Below are positions 1 to 8,960 of a stretch of DNA of 64,000 bases, in pieces. The position numbers and the translations under genes were made by a program. How positions within the stretch are numbered: position 1 is the first letter of the stretch; every line of letters begins with the position of its first letter. The DNA comes from Nodularia sp. NIES-3585 (GTDB lineage Bacteria > Cyanobacteriota > Cyanobacteriia > Cyanobacteriales > Nostocaceae). The notes below the pieces were generated by a model that did no database searches, was not told where the DNA came from, and worked only from the letters and a program-made list of their open reading frames with translations. The stretch spans positions 3,471,690-3,535,689 of the forward strand of contig NZ_BDUB01000001.1 in the NCBI RefSeq assembly GCF_002218065.1, written 5' to 3'.

Positions 1-1
1 G

Positions 2-394
2 AATTGGGTAAGACCGCGCCAGTTAGGACGTGTAGCTGGTTCCAGTGCTGGTTTTAGATTACCTAACAAAGATTTACGCGCTCCTGATGTATCATTTATC
101 CGAGCAGATAGGCTCAAACGTTCTACCGAAGATTATGCAGAATTGGTTCCCGATTTAGTCGTTGAAGTGAAATCTAAGACCGATTCCTTAGATAAATTGC
201 GGGAAAAAATCCAAGAATTTATCAGTCTGGGGACTCAAATCGGCATTTTAATCGACCCTAGAAGCAGAACTATGGAAGTTTACCGTTCTAGTGAGAAAAT
301 AGTATTACAAAATGGTGATGTGCTGACCCTACCCGACTTACTCCCCGGTTGGGAAGTGAACATTGCCGAAATTTGGTCGCCAGTGTTCGAGTAA
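2..394 (+). CDS. Uma2-family putative endonuclease, C-terminal part
   Basis: The reading frame is open from the window edge to a TAA at 392-394, so the start lies upstream. The protein shows the Uma2 (DUF820) pattern: RAPDVSF followed by [11 protein letters not shown] and a KIQEF helix. This is the D...E-x-K core of the PD-(D/E)XK nuclease fold. Uma2 proteins are very numerous in filamentous cyanobacteria and their substrates are mostly unknown. A TTG inside the frame at 143 would give a short protein but would cut off the first acidic residue of the core, so it is not the start. The family is fairly sure; the role is not known. Confidence 0.8.
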   Translation, partial: NWVRPRQLGRVAGSSAGFRLPNKDLRAPDVSFIRADRLKRSTEDYAELVPDLVVEVKSKTDSLDKLREKIQEFISLGTQIGILIDPRSRTMEVYRSSEKIVLQNGDVLTLPDLLPGWEVNIAEIWSPVFE

Positions 395-449
395 TATTAC
401 GCGCACCGGAAACTACGAACTACGTTAGCGAAGCTCTCCCAAAGGGAGC

Positions 450-477
450 ATTACGAATTACGAATTACGAATTACGA
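450..477 (+). repeat. STRR heptamer array (ATTACGA x4)
   Basis: Four exact tandem copies of ATTACGA, followed by ATT and then directly by the dapB ATG at 481. A decayed copy (ACTACGA/ACTACGT) lies just upstream. Short tandemly repeated heptamers are typical of heterocystous cyanobacteria. The same unit, inverted, occurs at 61513-61540. Confidence 0.9.
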
Positions 478-480
478 ATT

Positions 481-1317
481 ATGACAAATCAAGCTCTTAT
501 CCCAGTGATTGTAAACGGTGCAGCCGGCAAAATGGGTCGTGAAGTAATTAAAGCAGTAGCCCAAGCACCAGATTTAAATTTAGTGGCTGCAATTGACACC
601 AGTCCAGAACATCAAGACCAAGATGCTGGAGAATTGGCAGGTTTAAGCGAACCTTTAGAAGTGCCAATTACCAACCAATTTGAAGCCATGCTGGGTTATG
701 TAGCTGGCGATAGAAACTCTCCTCCAGGGGTGATGGTAGACTTTACCCACCCTGATGGAGTTTATGATAATGTGCGGAGTGCGATCGCCTATGGAATTCG
801 TCCAGTAGTGGGAACCACAGGCTTAAGTCCAAAACAACTGCAAGAATTAGCCGACTTTGCCGAAAAAGCGAGTACAGGTTGTCTAATTATTCCCAACTTT
901 TCCATTGGAATGGTACTGTTACAGCAAGCCGCAGTCACAGCTTCCCAATATTTCGACCATGTAGAAATTATTGAACTCCACCACAACCAAAAAGCTGATG
1001 CGCCCAGTGGAACGGCGATTCAAACCGCACAATTACTAGGAGAACTTGGTAAACCTTTTAACACAGCTATTGTCGAAGAGACTGAAAAAATCCCAGGAGC
1101 CAGGGGTAGTTTAGCCGAAGAAGGGATTAGAATTCATAGTGTGCGCCTGCCGGGACTAATCGCCCATCAAGAAGTGATATTTGGCGCACCCGGTCAAATT
1201 TATACATTAAGACATGATACCAGCGATCGCTCCTGTTATATGCCAGGAGTCCTGCTAGCAATTCGCAAAGTCTCGCAGCTAAAGTCATTAGTGTATGGAT
1301 TAGAAAAAATACTTTAA
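481..1317 (+). CDS. dapB: 4-hydroxy-tetrahydrodipicolinate reductase
   Basis: DapB reduces 4-hydroxy-tetrahydrodipicolinate with NAD(P)H in the lysine and diaminopimelate pathway, in the cytoplasm. The 278-residue protein has the N-terminal nucleotide motif [11 protein letters not shown] near residues 12-22 and the family signature [15 protein letters not shown] near residues 165-180, with the catalytic His pair and Lys. The frame is open further upstream, but the first ATG that gives a normal DapB N-terminus is at 481. No Shine-Dalgarno is visible because the ATG follows four heptamer repeats directly. The next gene starts 18 bp downstream, so the two may be cotranscribed. Confidence 0.96.
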   Translation: MTNQALIPVIVNGAAGKMGREVIKAVAQAPDLNLVAAIDTSPEHQDQDAGELAGLSEPLEVPITNQFEAMLGYVAGDRNSPPGVMVDFTHPDGVYDNVRSAIAYGIRPVVGTTGLSPKQLQELADFAEKASTGCLIIPNFSIGMVLLQQAAVTASQYFDHVEIIELHHNQKADAPSGTAIQTAQLLGELGKPFNTAIVEETEKIPGARGSLAEEGIRIHSVRLPGLIAHQEVIFGAPGQIYTLRHDTSDRSCYMPGVLLAIRKVSQLKSLVYGLEKIL

Positions 1318-1335
1318 CTGGCAAACTCAGCACTT

Positions 1336-2019
1336 ATGTTAGTTCCACTCACCCGGAAAAAATTTGAACAACTCATCCCCTTCATTGGTACTGGCGCACA
1401 GTACAAGTACTACGCAGGGAAATTTTCTAATTTTTTGCAGCGACTGTTAATTTCTGTCATCGCCATAGCGATAATTCTGCTAGCGGAAGTTTTGTTGAGA
1501 CTAGAATTCGGCCCCATTACATTTTTAATTGGAGTCATGGGTGCTTTCTTTTGGCTATGGTATCCCGTATTTCAGGCCAGTATGCGAAATGTAAAATGCC
1601 GCCGTTATAAATACAGTGGCTTTTTTCGGGGTCGAGTTCTAGATTGGTGGATTACAGACAAATTAATGGGAAAACAAGAAACCGTTAACAACAAAGGTGA
1701 ATTGGTAATTGTTGAAAATAGAGAAAAACGGATTAACTTAGAAGTCGGTGACGATACAGGATTTACCGTAGAGTTACAAGCACCACTACGTAACTCTCAC
1801 AAAGTGATTGTTCGGGGTCAAGTTGCCGAAATGATAGTCATGTCCAATCGTTCTGACTTAAGCAGCATTGAAGAATTCAGCGATGTATACATTCCCAGCC
1901 ATGACTTGTGGGTAAACGACTATCCTTATCTGAGAAGAGACTTCTTTAATGAAGTCAGTCGCCGTTTGCGGAAAAAACAACCAGAAAAACCCCCCCGCCG
2001 TCGCCAGAGAATGGAATAA
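1336..2019 (+). CDS. conserved cyanobacterial membrane protein
   Basis: A 227-residue protein that I do not recognise functionally. Two hydrophobic stretches near residues 34-55 and 57-76 should form two membrane helices or a hairpin. The C-terminal two thirds is soluble and mixed in charge and ends in a very basic tail rich in Arg, Lys and Pro. I recall homologues in Nostocales being labelled phosphate ABC transporter permease, but nothing in the sequence resembles a permease of that family. The gene follows dapB by 18 bp on the same strand, which suggests one transcript. Confidence 0.75.
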   Translation: MLVPLTRKKFEQLIPFIGTGAQYKYYAGKFSNFLQRLLISVIAIAIILLAEVLLRLEFGPITFLIGVMGAFFWLWYPVFQASMRNVKCRRYKYSGFFRGRVLDWWITDKLMGKQETVNNKGELVIVENREKRINLEVGDDTGFTVELQAPLRNSHKVIVRGQVAEMIVMSNRSDLSSIEEFSDVYIPSHDLWVNDYPYLRRDFFNEVSRRLRKKQPEKPPRRRQRME

Positions 2020-2050
2020 GCATAATATTGGCCTCTATCTAAAAAAATCA

Positions 2051-2128
2051 ACCTCTGTGTTCCCTCTTCCTCCGTGTTCTCTGTGCCTCTGCGGTATGCG
2101 CTGCGCGCACGCTACGCGAACGTTTATT
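2051..2128 (+). repeat. dispersed repeat, copy 1
   Basis: An intergenic stretch built from CTCTGTGCCTCTGCGGTATG, then GCTGCGCGCACGCTACGC and AACGTT. Close copies lie at 8821-8890 and 59901-59977, and a fragment lies near 48541-48575. None is coding. This is a dispersed small repeat family of unknown function. Confidence 0.75.
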
Positions 2129-2138
2129 CTTTGAACTA

Positions 2139-2765
2139 TTAATTTTTAACTCTCTCCTGTCCATAGGCTTGCCAAGCCAAATCTACCAGTCCATCAACAA
2201 TAGCAGATGCGACAACTGCATTACCTTTGCGACTGTCAATGATGATGTAAGGAACTTGAGAATCTTGCAAACCCTCCTTAGCCAGATCCGCATTCACAAA
2301 ACCCACTGGAGTAGCAATTATCAAAGCCGGCTGAATTTCTTCAGATGCAATTAACTCCACCAAAGCAGTCAGGGCTGTTTGCGCTTGACCCACCACAAAA
2401 ATACCTTCCGGGTAACGCTTGGCTAAAGTTTCAATTCCCCAAGCTGCACGAGATTTTTCTTTTTGGGGACGCGTCACAGTTTCCAGGCTGCAATAAACGG
2501 GATTAGCAAAAGTATTTTGAATATCCTGGGCAATCCCTACCTGTACCATTGGCACATCGACCACAATTGTAGTCCGTGCTGCCAAAGCTGCTGCACCAGC
2601 TTGTAAAGCACGTTCAGAAAAGCGAATCAAAGATTTATATTCAAAATCAGCCGTAGCATATATGACTCGCCGGACAATCTCATACTCTGCCGGTGAAAAA
2701 ACATGATCACCTATTTCACTATCAATGATTGCTAAACTTTGAGCATCAGTTACGTGCCATTCCAT
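2139..2765 (-). CDS. cobH: precorrin-8X methylmutase
   Basis: CobH/CbiC moves a methyl group from C-11 to C-12 of precorrin-8X in corrin ring synthesis for cobalamin. The 208-residue length fits the family. The segment RFSERALQAGAAALAARTTIVVDVPMVQ and the later PVGFVNADLAKEGL region are typical of the precorrin isomerase fold. (The first motif is written here in two overlapping parts of the same conserved block, near residues 45-75.) The gene lies alone among unrelated genes. No cobalamin riboswitch is visible upstream. The ATG at 2763-2765 is followed directly by the conserved N-terminus. Confidence 0.93.
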   Translation of the reverse strand: MEWHVTDAQSLAIIDSEIGDHVFSPAEYEIVRRVIYATADFEYKSLIRFSERALQAGAAALAARTTIVVDVPMVQVGIAQDIQNTFANPVYCSLETVTRPQKEKSRAAWGIETLAKRYPEGIFVVGQAQTALTALVELIASEEIQPALIIATPVGFVNADLAKEGLQDSQVPYIIIDSRKGNAVVASAIVDGLVDLAWQAYGQERVKN

Positions 2766-2816
2766 TGCTATTCAGCTCTGAGATACCAGCTTTCAGCTTA
2801 TCAGCTTCAGGAACGC

Positions 2817-2852
2817 TCAGTGCTGAGTATTTTGATTTTTACTCAGCACTGA
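2817..2852. terminator. strong hairpin between psb32-like gene and cobH
   Basis: TCAGTGCTGAGTA at 2817-2829 is perfectly complementary to 2840-2852 (13 bp, 10-nt loop). It begins 7 nt after the stop codon of the gene ending at 2859. No T-run follows on either strand, so it may be a transcript-end or processing hairpin rather than a classic intrinsic terminator. Confidence 0.55.
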
Positions 2853-2858
2853 ATAAAT

Positions 2859-3668
2859 TCAGGACTCAGCATTAGAAGAAGGACGAGTCAAAATCGGAGT
2901 CAGGAAGGCGACTAAAGCGCCAATCAGAAAACCAGAGATATTACGAACTAGAGGCAACCAGTCGCTGGTGCGAGTCACCACTGGGCCAATACCAAAGGCA
3001 ATAAACAAAATTCCCCACAAAGGTGAAAAAATTAACGCCCATTGCCAAGCAAAACCCTGTCCTTCTTTTTGGGGGTGAGCTGCAAATCCACAAATTATTC
3101 CCCCCACAACTGAGGTAATCAGTGTCAGTATCCATTGTTCCCTGGGTAGTCCAGGAACCACTGAGCAACCACCCTGAAGCAAACAGCCTTTAACCGAACT
3201 TAAGGCTTGCAAAATGGCTTGGTCTTCACCTTCGTCTCGAACAAAATACAAATTTCCGAAGCGGGTTTGCAATTCTATCCAAAAAGTCCGGGGTAGAAAT
3301 TCATAAACGGCATCCCCCACACTAAAGCTGAGAATGTTACCGCCACGAGAGTCAGCAACTAGCAAAATACTTTTATCATCTAAACCCCAATAATTAATCA
3401 CTGCCCGACCTGGGGTGCGGTCATACTGGGTTAATACTCGCAGTTTCCAGCCAGTTTCACCTTCAAATTGCTCTAAATCGGTTACCAGTTCGGCTTCTTG
3501 AATATCTGTGAGCGTTTTAGCTAAATCTATAACTGGAGTTTGAAAGTTGGGTAATAAGTCAGGATTATCATAAGCCAGTGCCGGAGGGGAGTGCATGACC
3601 CACATTGAACCAGCCAAGAAAAATACAGCAATTGATACCAGAGTTCGTCGCCAAAAACAAGACTGCAT
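2859..3668 (-). CDS. TPM-domain protein, Psb32-like
   Basis: The protein starts with a signal or anchor sequence (RRTLVSIAVFFLAGSMWV, ending near ALAYDNP). A TPM domain follows over about residues 35-170, with the recognisable start LAKTLTDIQEAELVTDLEQF. Two or three membrane helices end the protein. TPM proteins of this layout in cyanobacteria and plants (Psb32/TLP18.3) help repair and protect photosystem II at the thylakoid lumen side. That role is inferred from the family. I chose the ATG at 3666-3668; a start at 3707 adds 13 residues that do not look like a signal peptide. Confidence 0.75.
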   Translation of the reverse strand: MQSCFWRRTLVSIAVFFLAGSMWVMHSPPALAYDNPDLLPNFQTPVIDLAKTLTDIQEAELVTDLEQFEGETGWKLRVLTQYDRTPGRAVINYWGLDDKSILLVADSRGGNILSFSVGDAVYEFLPRTFWIELQTRFGNLYFVRDEGEDQAILQALSSVKGCLLQGGCSVVPGLPREQWILTLITSVVGGIICGFAAHPQKEGQGFAWQWALIFSPLWGILFIAFGIGPVVTRTSDWLPLVRNISGFLIGALVAFLTPILTRPSSNAES

Positions 3669-3786
3669 GGACGTTGTTATATAAATATAGACGGTAGAAG
3701 TGAACAAGTTGTTTTAAAAGAGTATGGGAAAAGTGATACTTCTTTACACTTGTTTACTTTACTCTAATCTAAGGGATTTAAGCAAA

Positions 3787-3892
3787 GGTTAGTCATTGGT
3801 CATTAGTCATTAGTCATTAGTCATTGGGAAGTCAAAATCTTTTCCCCCCCACTCCCTACTCCCCACTCCCTACTCCCTACTCCCCACTCCCT
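3787..3892. repeat. STRR arrays (TCATTAG and CCCCACT types)
   Basis: Two tandem arrays lie side by side: TCATTAG/TCATTGG heptamers at about 3792-3826, and CCCCACTCCCTACT heptamers at 3845-3892. The second array overlaps the last codons of the DUF948 gene, so its tail is made of repeat. Confidence 0.85.
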
Positions 3893-4331
3893 TCTTAACT
3901 TCTCGTTCTCGCAACGTTAGGGGTGGTTTTTCATGAATTGGTAGGCGTTCAACTCTCCGCGCGGGTTTTGGGCGTGTAAAGGACTTCCACGCGGTTTTCA
4001 CGCCTACAACTAGGCTGCGAGTGCTTATCTGCACATTTTTAGCTTGTTTTCTCGCACTATCTAAGCTTTGGTCAACTTGCTTAACCACTTTACCTGCACT
4101 TTGTACACCTTCACTGACATCCTCGGTCAAATCTGTGATTTCCATCCCAGTTTTGCGGATGGAAATTAAAGTAGGTGGTAACTCCCGCGAGAGAGTGTCA
4201 AACAGCTTTTCTGCACTGCGAGCAGCACGTGCTAACTCCTGCAAAGCCGGTATAGCCGCTACCAAAACAGCCGTCAAACTGGCGGCGACTAAGAATAAAG
4301 ACAGTCCCAACCAAAATAGGGGATCAATCAC
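3870..4331 (-). CDS. DUF948 family membrane-anchored protein
   Basis: A 153-residue protein with one N-terminal membrane helix (LFWLGLSLFLVAASLTAVLV, residues 5-25). A long amphipathic, heptad-like region follows (residues 30-125), then a basic tail. The pattern of Thr, Ser, Val and Gln spaced along the coiled region (TGMEITDLTEDVSEGVQSAG) matches DUF948 proteins, which are often encoded beside YtxH proteins in Gram-positive bacteria and cyanobacteria. The biochemical function is unknown. It lies 20 bp downstream of the YtxH gene and is surely in the same operon. Its last residues are encoded by a heptamer repeat. Confidence 0.82.
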   Translation of the reverse strand: MIDPLFWLGLSLFLVAASLTAVLVAAIPALQELARAARSAEKLFDTLSRELPPTLISIRKTGMEITDLTEDVSEGVQSAGKVVKQVDQSLDSARKQAKNVQISTRSLVVGVKTAWKSFTRPKPARRVERLPIHEKPPLTLREREVKKGVGSRE

Positions 4332-4351
4332 GGTTATGGCATCTATGAGCG

Positions 4352-4693
4352 TTACAATTGCTGGGAAAGAGAGTCTGAGTCGTTTTCAGCTTGTTGCTGC
4401 TTCAAGTTTTGGCTTTCGCGTTGACTAGCATCTACACCAGCCGCGATCGCATCTTGCAGTTTCTCTAAAGTATCATCCCAATTTCTCACAGCACTGGCAG
4501 AAAGTCGATCGGCTTGGATTTGTACACTTGTTGATAAATCTTCTGCCAAATCGGGGATAGCATTGGCAGACTTTTGCAAAATTTTCCGCGTTTCGCGCCC
4601 TGTGCGCGGTGCTACGAGCAAACCAGTTAAAGCACCAATCGTAGCTCCCAGCATGAACCCGCCAAAAAATACTCCAGAACGATTATTAGACAT
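4352..4693 (-). CDS. YtxH domain protein
   Basis: A 113-residue protein starting MSNNRSGVFFGGFMLGATIG, with a Gly-rich membrane segment at residues 8-28 and the typical LLVAPRTGRETRKILQKSA block. This pattern defines YtxH/GvpP-like proteins. The rest is a charged amphipathic helix. The ATG at 4691-4693 is supported by GGAGAG 10 nt upstream; the 20 codons before it look non-coding. The family is linked to cell envelope or stress in Bacillus, but no role is proven in cyanobacteria. It is followed by the DUF948 gene. Confidence 0.85.
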   Translation of the reverse strand: MSNNRSGVFFGGFMLGATIGALTGLLVAPRTGRETRKILQKSANAIPDLAEDLSTSVQIQADRLSASAVRNWDDTLEKLQDAIAAGVDASQRESQNLKQQQAENDSDSLSQQL

Positions 4694-4807
4694 ATTAATT
4701 GTTTCTCTCCTTACACCCATTTTAGGCGTGATTTTTACCCTACCAAGATTCAAATGATTCTATTTAATTACTGTATCGTGACAATATACCCATCGGAAAT
4801 GTTGCTT

Positions 4808-5143
4808 TTATTGAGCGACTGTCTTTTTTCTTAATTTCAACCCTTTCCAGCTAAAAGAGCGTCCCCAGAATCGCTTTCCTAACAATAACAGACTGATAAT
4901 TTGACGTACTTGTTGGATTTGTATCTGTAGCTTTTCGTTTCCCTGACGCAGGCTATGAATCTTTTGTTGGCTAATCTCAATATTTTCAGGTGCTTGATAC
5001 AAAACCGCATGAGTATGACGTTCGTAGGCGTTGAGTTTATCAGCTATGCACCCTATCCACTGCTTGAGTTTCCACACTCGCCAAGCTATGTAGATTAGCA
5101 TAAGTGAGATAAGAGTGTTAATTACGACAACTGTCGTTACCAT
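4808..5143 (-). CDS. small membrane-anchored coiled-coil protein
   Basis: This protein of 111 residues is not recognised by name. It opens with a membrane helix (VVVINTLISLMLIYIAWRVW, residues 4-23). A helical stretch with a Gln-rich heptad pattern follows (residues 45-85), then a strongly basic C-terminus. The layout, one anchor plus a coiled coil, is the same as in the two genes downstream on the same strand (YtxH and DUF948). The three probably form one operon of envelope- or thylakoid-associated proteins. The gap to the YtxH start is 114 bp. Confidence 0.7.
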   Translation of the reverse strand: MVTTVVVINTLISLMLIYIAWRVWKLKQWIGCIADKLNAYERHTHAVLYQAPENIEISQQKIHSLRQGNEKLQIQIQQVRQIISLLLLGKRFWGRSFSWKGLKLRKKTVAQ

Positions 5144-5391
5144 TATTAATCTTTACCAAAATGATTTTTAGGAAACTATTTTGTATCGCTTGAATTTTGT
5201 TCTGATTTAATGATAGCGATAGAACCGCACAGTTAATCTGATTGCACATCTTTAAACTCCCCCCTGCACCCTGCCCCCTGCACCCCTGCCTCTTCTCCAA
5301 GTTGCCAGAACTGGGTTATCACGCTAGTGTGGAGAGCTGCTATTGCTCTCGGCGTAGTAATTTCTCTTAGGATCTTCAGATAACTGGAACT

Positions 5392-8300
5392 ATGATTGAG
5401 CTTGGTTCACTGGTGCAGTCCCAGAACAACTATTTGGGAATAGGAAAAGTTACTGAGATATCTCCACCTGATGTGATGGTCGAGTATTTCTGCTCAGGAG
5501 GGCAACGCCTCCAAAAAACTTTACCTTTAGATTCCCTTTCTCAGGTTAAACTTCAGCCTCAAACCCGATGCTACATTAGCGCACCCACCCAGGATACATG
5601 GTTAATTGGCCGAATTTGTACCTGGGATGAAGATGCAGAAATGTATCAAATTGATTTACCAGATAAGAAAACGACAATTGCCACGGAACAGGAAATTTAT
5701 GTCCGTTGTAATATACCAATTGCAGACCCGATTGATACTCTAGCCATGAAGGGTCACGAAACACCCTACTTTCATGACAAAAGATTAACTTTTGTGAAAT
5801 CTCTGATTAAACAACGCGCTATGAGTCGCGGGATGAGAGGGTTGATTTCGGCGAACATTGAACTTTATCCTCATCAAGTGGAAGTTGTTCGGCGGGTACT
5901 GGAAGACCCAATTCAGCGCTATTTATTAGCAGATGAGGTGGGACTCGGAAAAACCATTGAAGCGGGTGCGATTCTCCGTCAATTCCTGATTGATGAACCA
6001 AAAAAAGGGGCGGTGGTATTGGTTCCCCAATATTTGCTCCCACAATGGCGGGCTGAGTTAGAAAATAAATTTTACATCTCCCATTTTGGTAAACGGGTGG
6101 TGGTGCTGGCGCTGGAAGATGTCCATAGAATCAACCAGAAAGCTAATATCGGCTGCTTAATTTTAGATGAAGCTCACCATATTGCGGCGATGGCAACTTC
6201 TAGGGATGCAGCAGTGCGTCAGCGTTTTGAGTCTTGTAAAAATCTGGCTCATAAAAGCGATCGCTTACTTTTATTATCTGCTACTCCTGTCCTCAACCAC
6301 GAGCAGGATTTTCTCGCCATGTTGCACCTGCTTGATCCTGTAACCTATAAATTGCATGATTTAGCAGGTTTTCGTGCCAGAGTGGCAAATTGTCAGGAAA
6401 TCGGCAGATTTATGCTTTCTTTTCAAGAAGGTGCAAATGACACTGTTCTGAAAACTCATCTCAAGGAACTGCGAAAACTGTTTGCAGAGGATGAGTATTT
6501 GCTCAATCAGGCGGACAATTTAGAAAAGTCTTTAAAAGCCAAATCCACTGAGCAAAATCAAATTATCTCAGCAATTCGTAGTCACATTAGCGAAACCTAT
6601 CGGCTACATCGGCGAATGCTGCGTAACCGTCGCGCTGCGGTGGAAGATGTCATCTTTGATCGGGATGTGACACCAAAAGAAGAATATGATTTAGATGAGC
6701 GATCGCTTGATCTTCATGAACTCATAGAAAAATGGCGTACCACCGCCCCGAAAGAACAGCCCTATCAACAGATTTTTCTGCTCTTATTCCTCGCTTCTGG
6801 TACTTGGTTAGGAATTTTAGAACAGGTAATTAACGCCCGTTTAACAGGTAAAACTCCATCTCAACTCATCCCAGAGTTCAAAGAAAATGAACTTCGCATC
6901 TTAACTACAACCCCTCAATTCCCTGGGGAAGAAGAAATTTTGCAATCGGCGTTAAAGATTCTGGGTCAACCTGTAGATGAAGGCGAACGCACAGAAAATT
7001 TGACTACAGTGTTACTAAATCAGCTAGCTACATACTTCAAAATTTCCGCAAGTGTTCGCAGAAATAAGCCAGAATTAATCACCAGAATACAGCATAGAAT
7101 TCGCAGACCAATTCCTGGGGATGTTCTGCCGAAAATTGTCGTATTTACAAGTTTTGTCCAATCTGGTAAACAAATTGTCCAACGTTTAGCTAATAGCTTC
7201 GGTGCAGAGACAATTGCCAGCCATCAATTGGGCGAACCACGAGAAAAAGTGGCGGAAAACTTAACGAGATTCCAGAATAATCCTGACTGCTTTATTTTAG
7301 TATGCGATCGCTCTGGAGAAGAAGGACTAAACCTGCAATTTGCCGACTGCTTCATTCACTTTGACTTACCTTGGTCTCCCAATAAATTAGAACAAAGAAT
7401 TGGCAGATTTGACCGCATTGGTAGTAAAATCGGAGTTCAATCTTATGCCTTGCTTGGTCCCTTCTTAGAAGATAGTCCCCAAAATGCTTGGTATCAAGTT
7501 CTAAAAAATGGGTTTGATATCTTTGAAAGATCAATTGCCAGTCTACAATTTTATGTAGATGAGAAATTGCAAGAATTAGAAACAGCTTTGTTTGAATCAG
7601 GTGCTGCGGGATTATTGGCCATGATTTCGCCAATTCAGCAACAAATCACCGCCGAAACCTTGAAAATTAGCGAGCAAACTGCACTGGATGAAATTGATAT
7701 TCTCGACGAAGAAACCACCCAGTATTTTCAAAACCTCGATGATTACGATGCAAGTCATGTAGAAATTAAACAAGCCGTTGAAGGCTGGATGTGTGATGCA
7801 CTGGGATTTAAATCAGTTAATAATCCCAATTCCGCAGAAATTAAGCGTTATCAACCAACAACGCGCACTTTGGTTTCTCTCGACGAGTTAAAAACTCACT
7901 TTGCGAATAATAATACAGAGCAATTTGGGACTTACAATCGGCGGATAGCAAACCAAAATTCTGGTACTAAACTTTTCCGCATTGGTGAAGGATTAATAGA
8001 AGCACTTGTTAGCCATATAAATTGGGATGATAGAGGTAAAGCTTTTGCTGTCTGGCGCACCGATGAAACTTGGGATGCGAAAGAAGGTAAAGAATGGTTT
8101 GGTTTCCGATTCAATTTTGTAGTCGAAACACATTTAGAAGCGGTCAAGCAAGTTTTAACAACCCACAAACTAGATAATTCCCAACTCAAAACCTTAAAGC
8201 GGCGAGTTGATGCTTTATTTCCCCCCATGCTAGAAACTATCTTTGTTGATGGTCGCTCTAATCCCATGAGTTTGGTTGAAGATAAATCGCTCTTAAATGT

Positions 8301-8694
8301 TCTGCAACGACCGTATAAAGACAGAAACAGTGATAGAGCCAGAGATTTTAATCTAGCAAAAGAGCGCTTAGGAATTATTGATGCTTTTGTCGATGCTAGC
8401 GAGTGGAAGAATTTCTGTCTTCAAGCTCGTAGTAGTTCTGGGGAATTACTCTTAAACCATCCTGACTTTATCAAACTGCACGAACAATATGCTCAAATTG
8501 CCGAGCAGAAATTGAACAAAAAAGTAGAGCAATTAAACCTGCGTCTAAAACGGCAAAATGATGATTCTGCACTCGCTGAAGAATTGCAAATAGAAAGTGC
8601 ATTAAGTACAGCCATTTTAGACGGGATTCGCCAGCCTCAGATTCGCCTTGATTCCGTTGGTTTCATTGTCGTATCAGGACATAATCCTCTGTAA
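5392..8694 (+). CDS. SNF2-type helicase/ATPase, DpdE-like
   Basis: An 1100-residue superfamily 2 ATPase. The N-terminus (1-120) looks like small beta domains. The helicase core has Walker A LADEVGLGKTIEAG (about 179-192), the DEAH box LILDEAHHI (about 254-262), motif III LLLLSATPV (about 292-300), and motifs V/VI with GEEGLNLQ and EQRIGRFDRIG (about 640-675). A 400-residue C-terminal part has no motif I know. Of the families I know, DpdE, the SNF2-like ATPase of the Dpd 7-deazaguanine DNA-modification and restriction system, fits best. RapA-like or DISARM-type helicases are alternatives. No dpdA, dpdB or nuclease gene is nearby, so it stands alone. A terminator follows. Confidence 0.85.
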   Translation: MIELGSLVQSQNNYLGIGKVTEISPPDVMVEYFCSGGQRLQKTLPLDSLSQVKLQPQTRCYISAPTQDTWLIGRICTWDEDAEMYQIDLPDKKTTIATEQEIYVRCNIPIADPIDTLAMKGHETPYFHDKRLTFVKSLIKQRAMSRGMRGLISANIELYPHQVEVVRRVLEDPIQRYLLADEVGLGKTIEAGAILRQFLIDEPKKGAVVLVPQYLLPQWRAELENKFYISHFGKRVVVLALEDVHRINQKANIGCLILDEAHHIAAMATSRDAAVRQRFESCKNLAHKSDRLLLLSATPVLNHEQDFLAMLHLLDPVTYKLHDLAGFRARVANCQEIGRFMLSFQEGANDTVLKTHLKELRKLFAEDEYLLNQADNLEKSLKAKSTEQNQIISAIRSHISETYRLHRRMLRNRRAAVEDVIFDRDVTPKEEYDLDERSLDLHELIEKWRTTAPKEQPYQQIFLLLFLASGTWLGILEQVINARLTGKTPSQLIPEFKENELRILTTTPQFPGEEEILQSALKILGQPVDEGERTENLTTVLLNQLATYFKISASVRRNKPELITRIQHRIRRPIPGDVLPKIVVFTSFVQSGKQIVQRLANSFGAETIASHQLGEPREKVAENLTRFQNNPDCFILVCDRSGEEGLNLQFADCFIHFDLPWSPNKLEQRIGRFDRIGSKIGVQSYALLGPFLEDSPQNAWYQVLKNGFDIFERSIASLQFYVDEKLQELETALFESGAAGLLAMISPIQQQITAETLKISEQTALDEIDILDEETTQYFQNLDDYDASHVEIKQAVEGWMCDALGFKSVNNPNSAEIKRYQPTTRTLVSLDELKTHFANNNTEQFGTYNRRIANQNSGTKLFRIGEGLIEALVSHINWDDRGKAFAVWRTDETWDAKEGKEWFGFRFNFVVETHLEAVKQVLTTHKLDNSQLKTLKRRVDALFPPMLETIFVDGRSNPMSLVEDKSLLNVLQRPYKDRNSDRARDFNLAKERLGIIDAFVDASEWKNFCLQARSSSGELLLNHPDFIKLHEQYAQIAEQKLNKKVEQLNLRLKRQNDDSALAEELQIESALSTAILDGIRQPQIRLDSVGFIVVSGHNPL

Positions 8695-8733
8695 AACTGC
8701 CCATAATCCTACTAACAAAAACTGCAACTCAGT

Positions 8734-8770
8734 TCCCCGACTTCGTGAAGAAATCGGGGATATTTTTTTT
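8734..8770 (+). terminator. intrinsic terminator after the helicase gene
   Basis: The stem TCCCCGA...TCGGGGA (8734-8760) has an inner CTTC/GAAG pairing and is followed by a T-rich run at 8763-8770, on the coding strand 40 bp past the stop codon. Confidence 0.85.
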
Positions 8771-8820
8771 CCTTCGTCACTTATTTAAAATTCAATATAG
8801 TTAACTTAAAAAAACCACCA

Positions 8821-8890
8821 TCTCTTTCTTCTCTCTCTGTGTCCTCTGTGCCTCTGCGGTATGCGCTGCGCGCACGCTACGCTAACGTTA
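8821..8890 (+). repeat. dispersed repeat, copy 2
   Basis: Nearly identical over about 55 bp to 2051-2128: the same CCTCTGCGGTATGCGCTGCG block, the same CGCACGCTACGC block and the AACGTT end. Confidence 0.75.
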
Positions 8891-8960
8891 AAAAAAGAGT
8901 GATAGCCTGAACTAAACCGTATTGGTTAAAGATTTCTCTAATAAATCGAAGTACATATTT

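Noticed and set aside
1127..1333. 68-codon minus-strand ORF over the end of dapB
   Set aside because: It is fully antisense to the conserved C-terminus of dapB and has no support.
2766..2858. Possible cobalamin riboswitch near cobH
   Set aside because: The structured sequence is on the side of the psb32-like gene end (before 2859) and is a simple 13-bp hairpin; no B12-box pattern is present.
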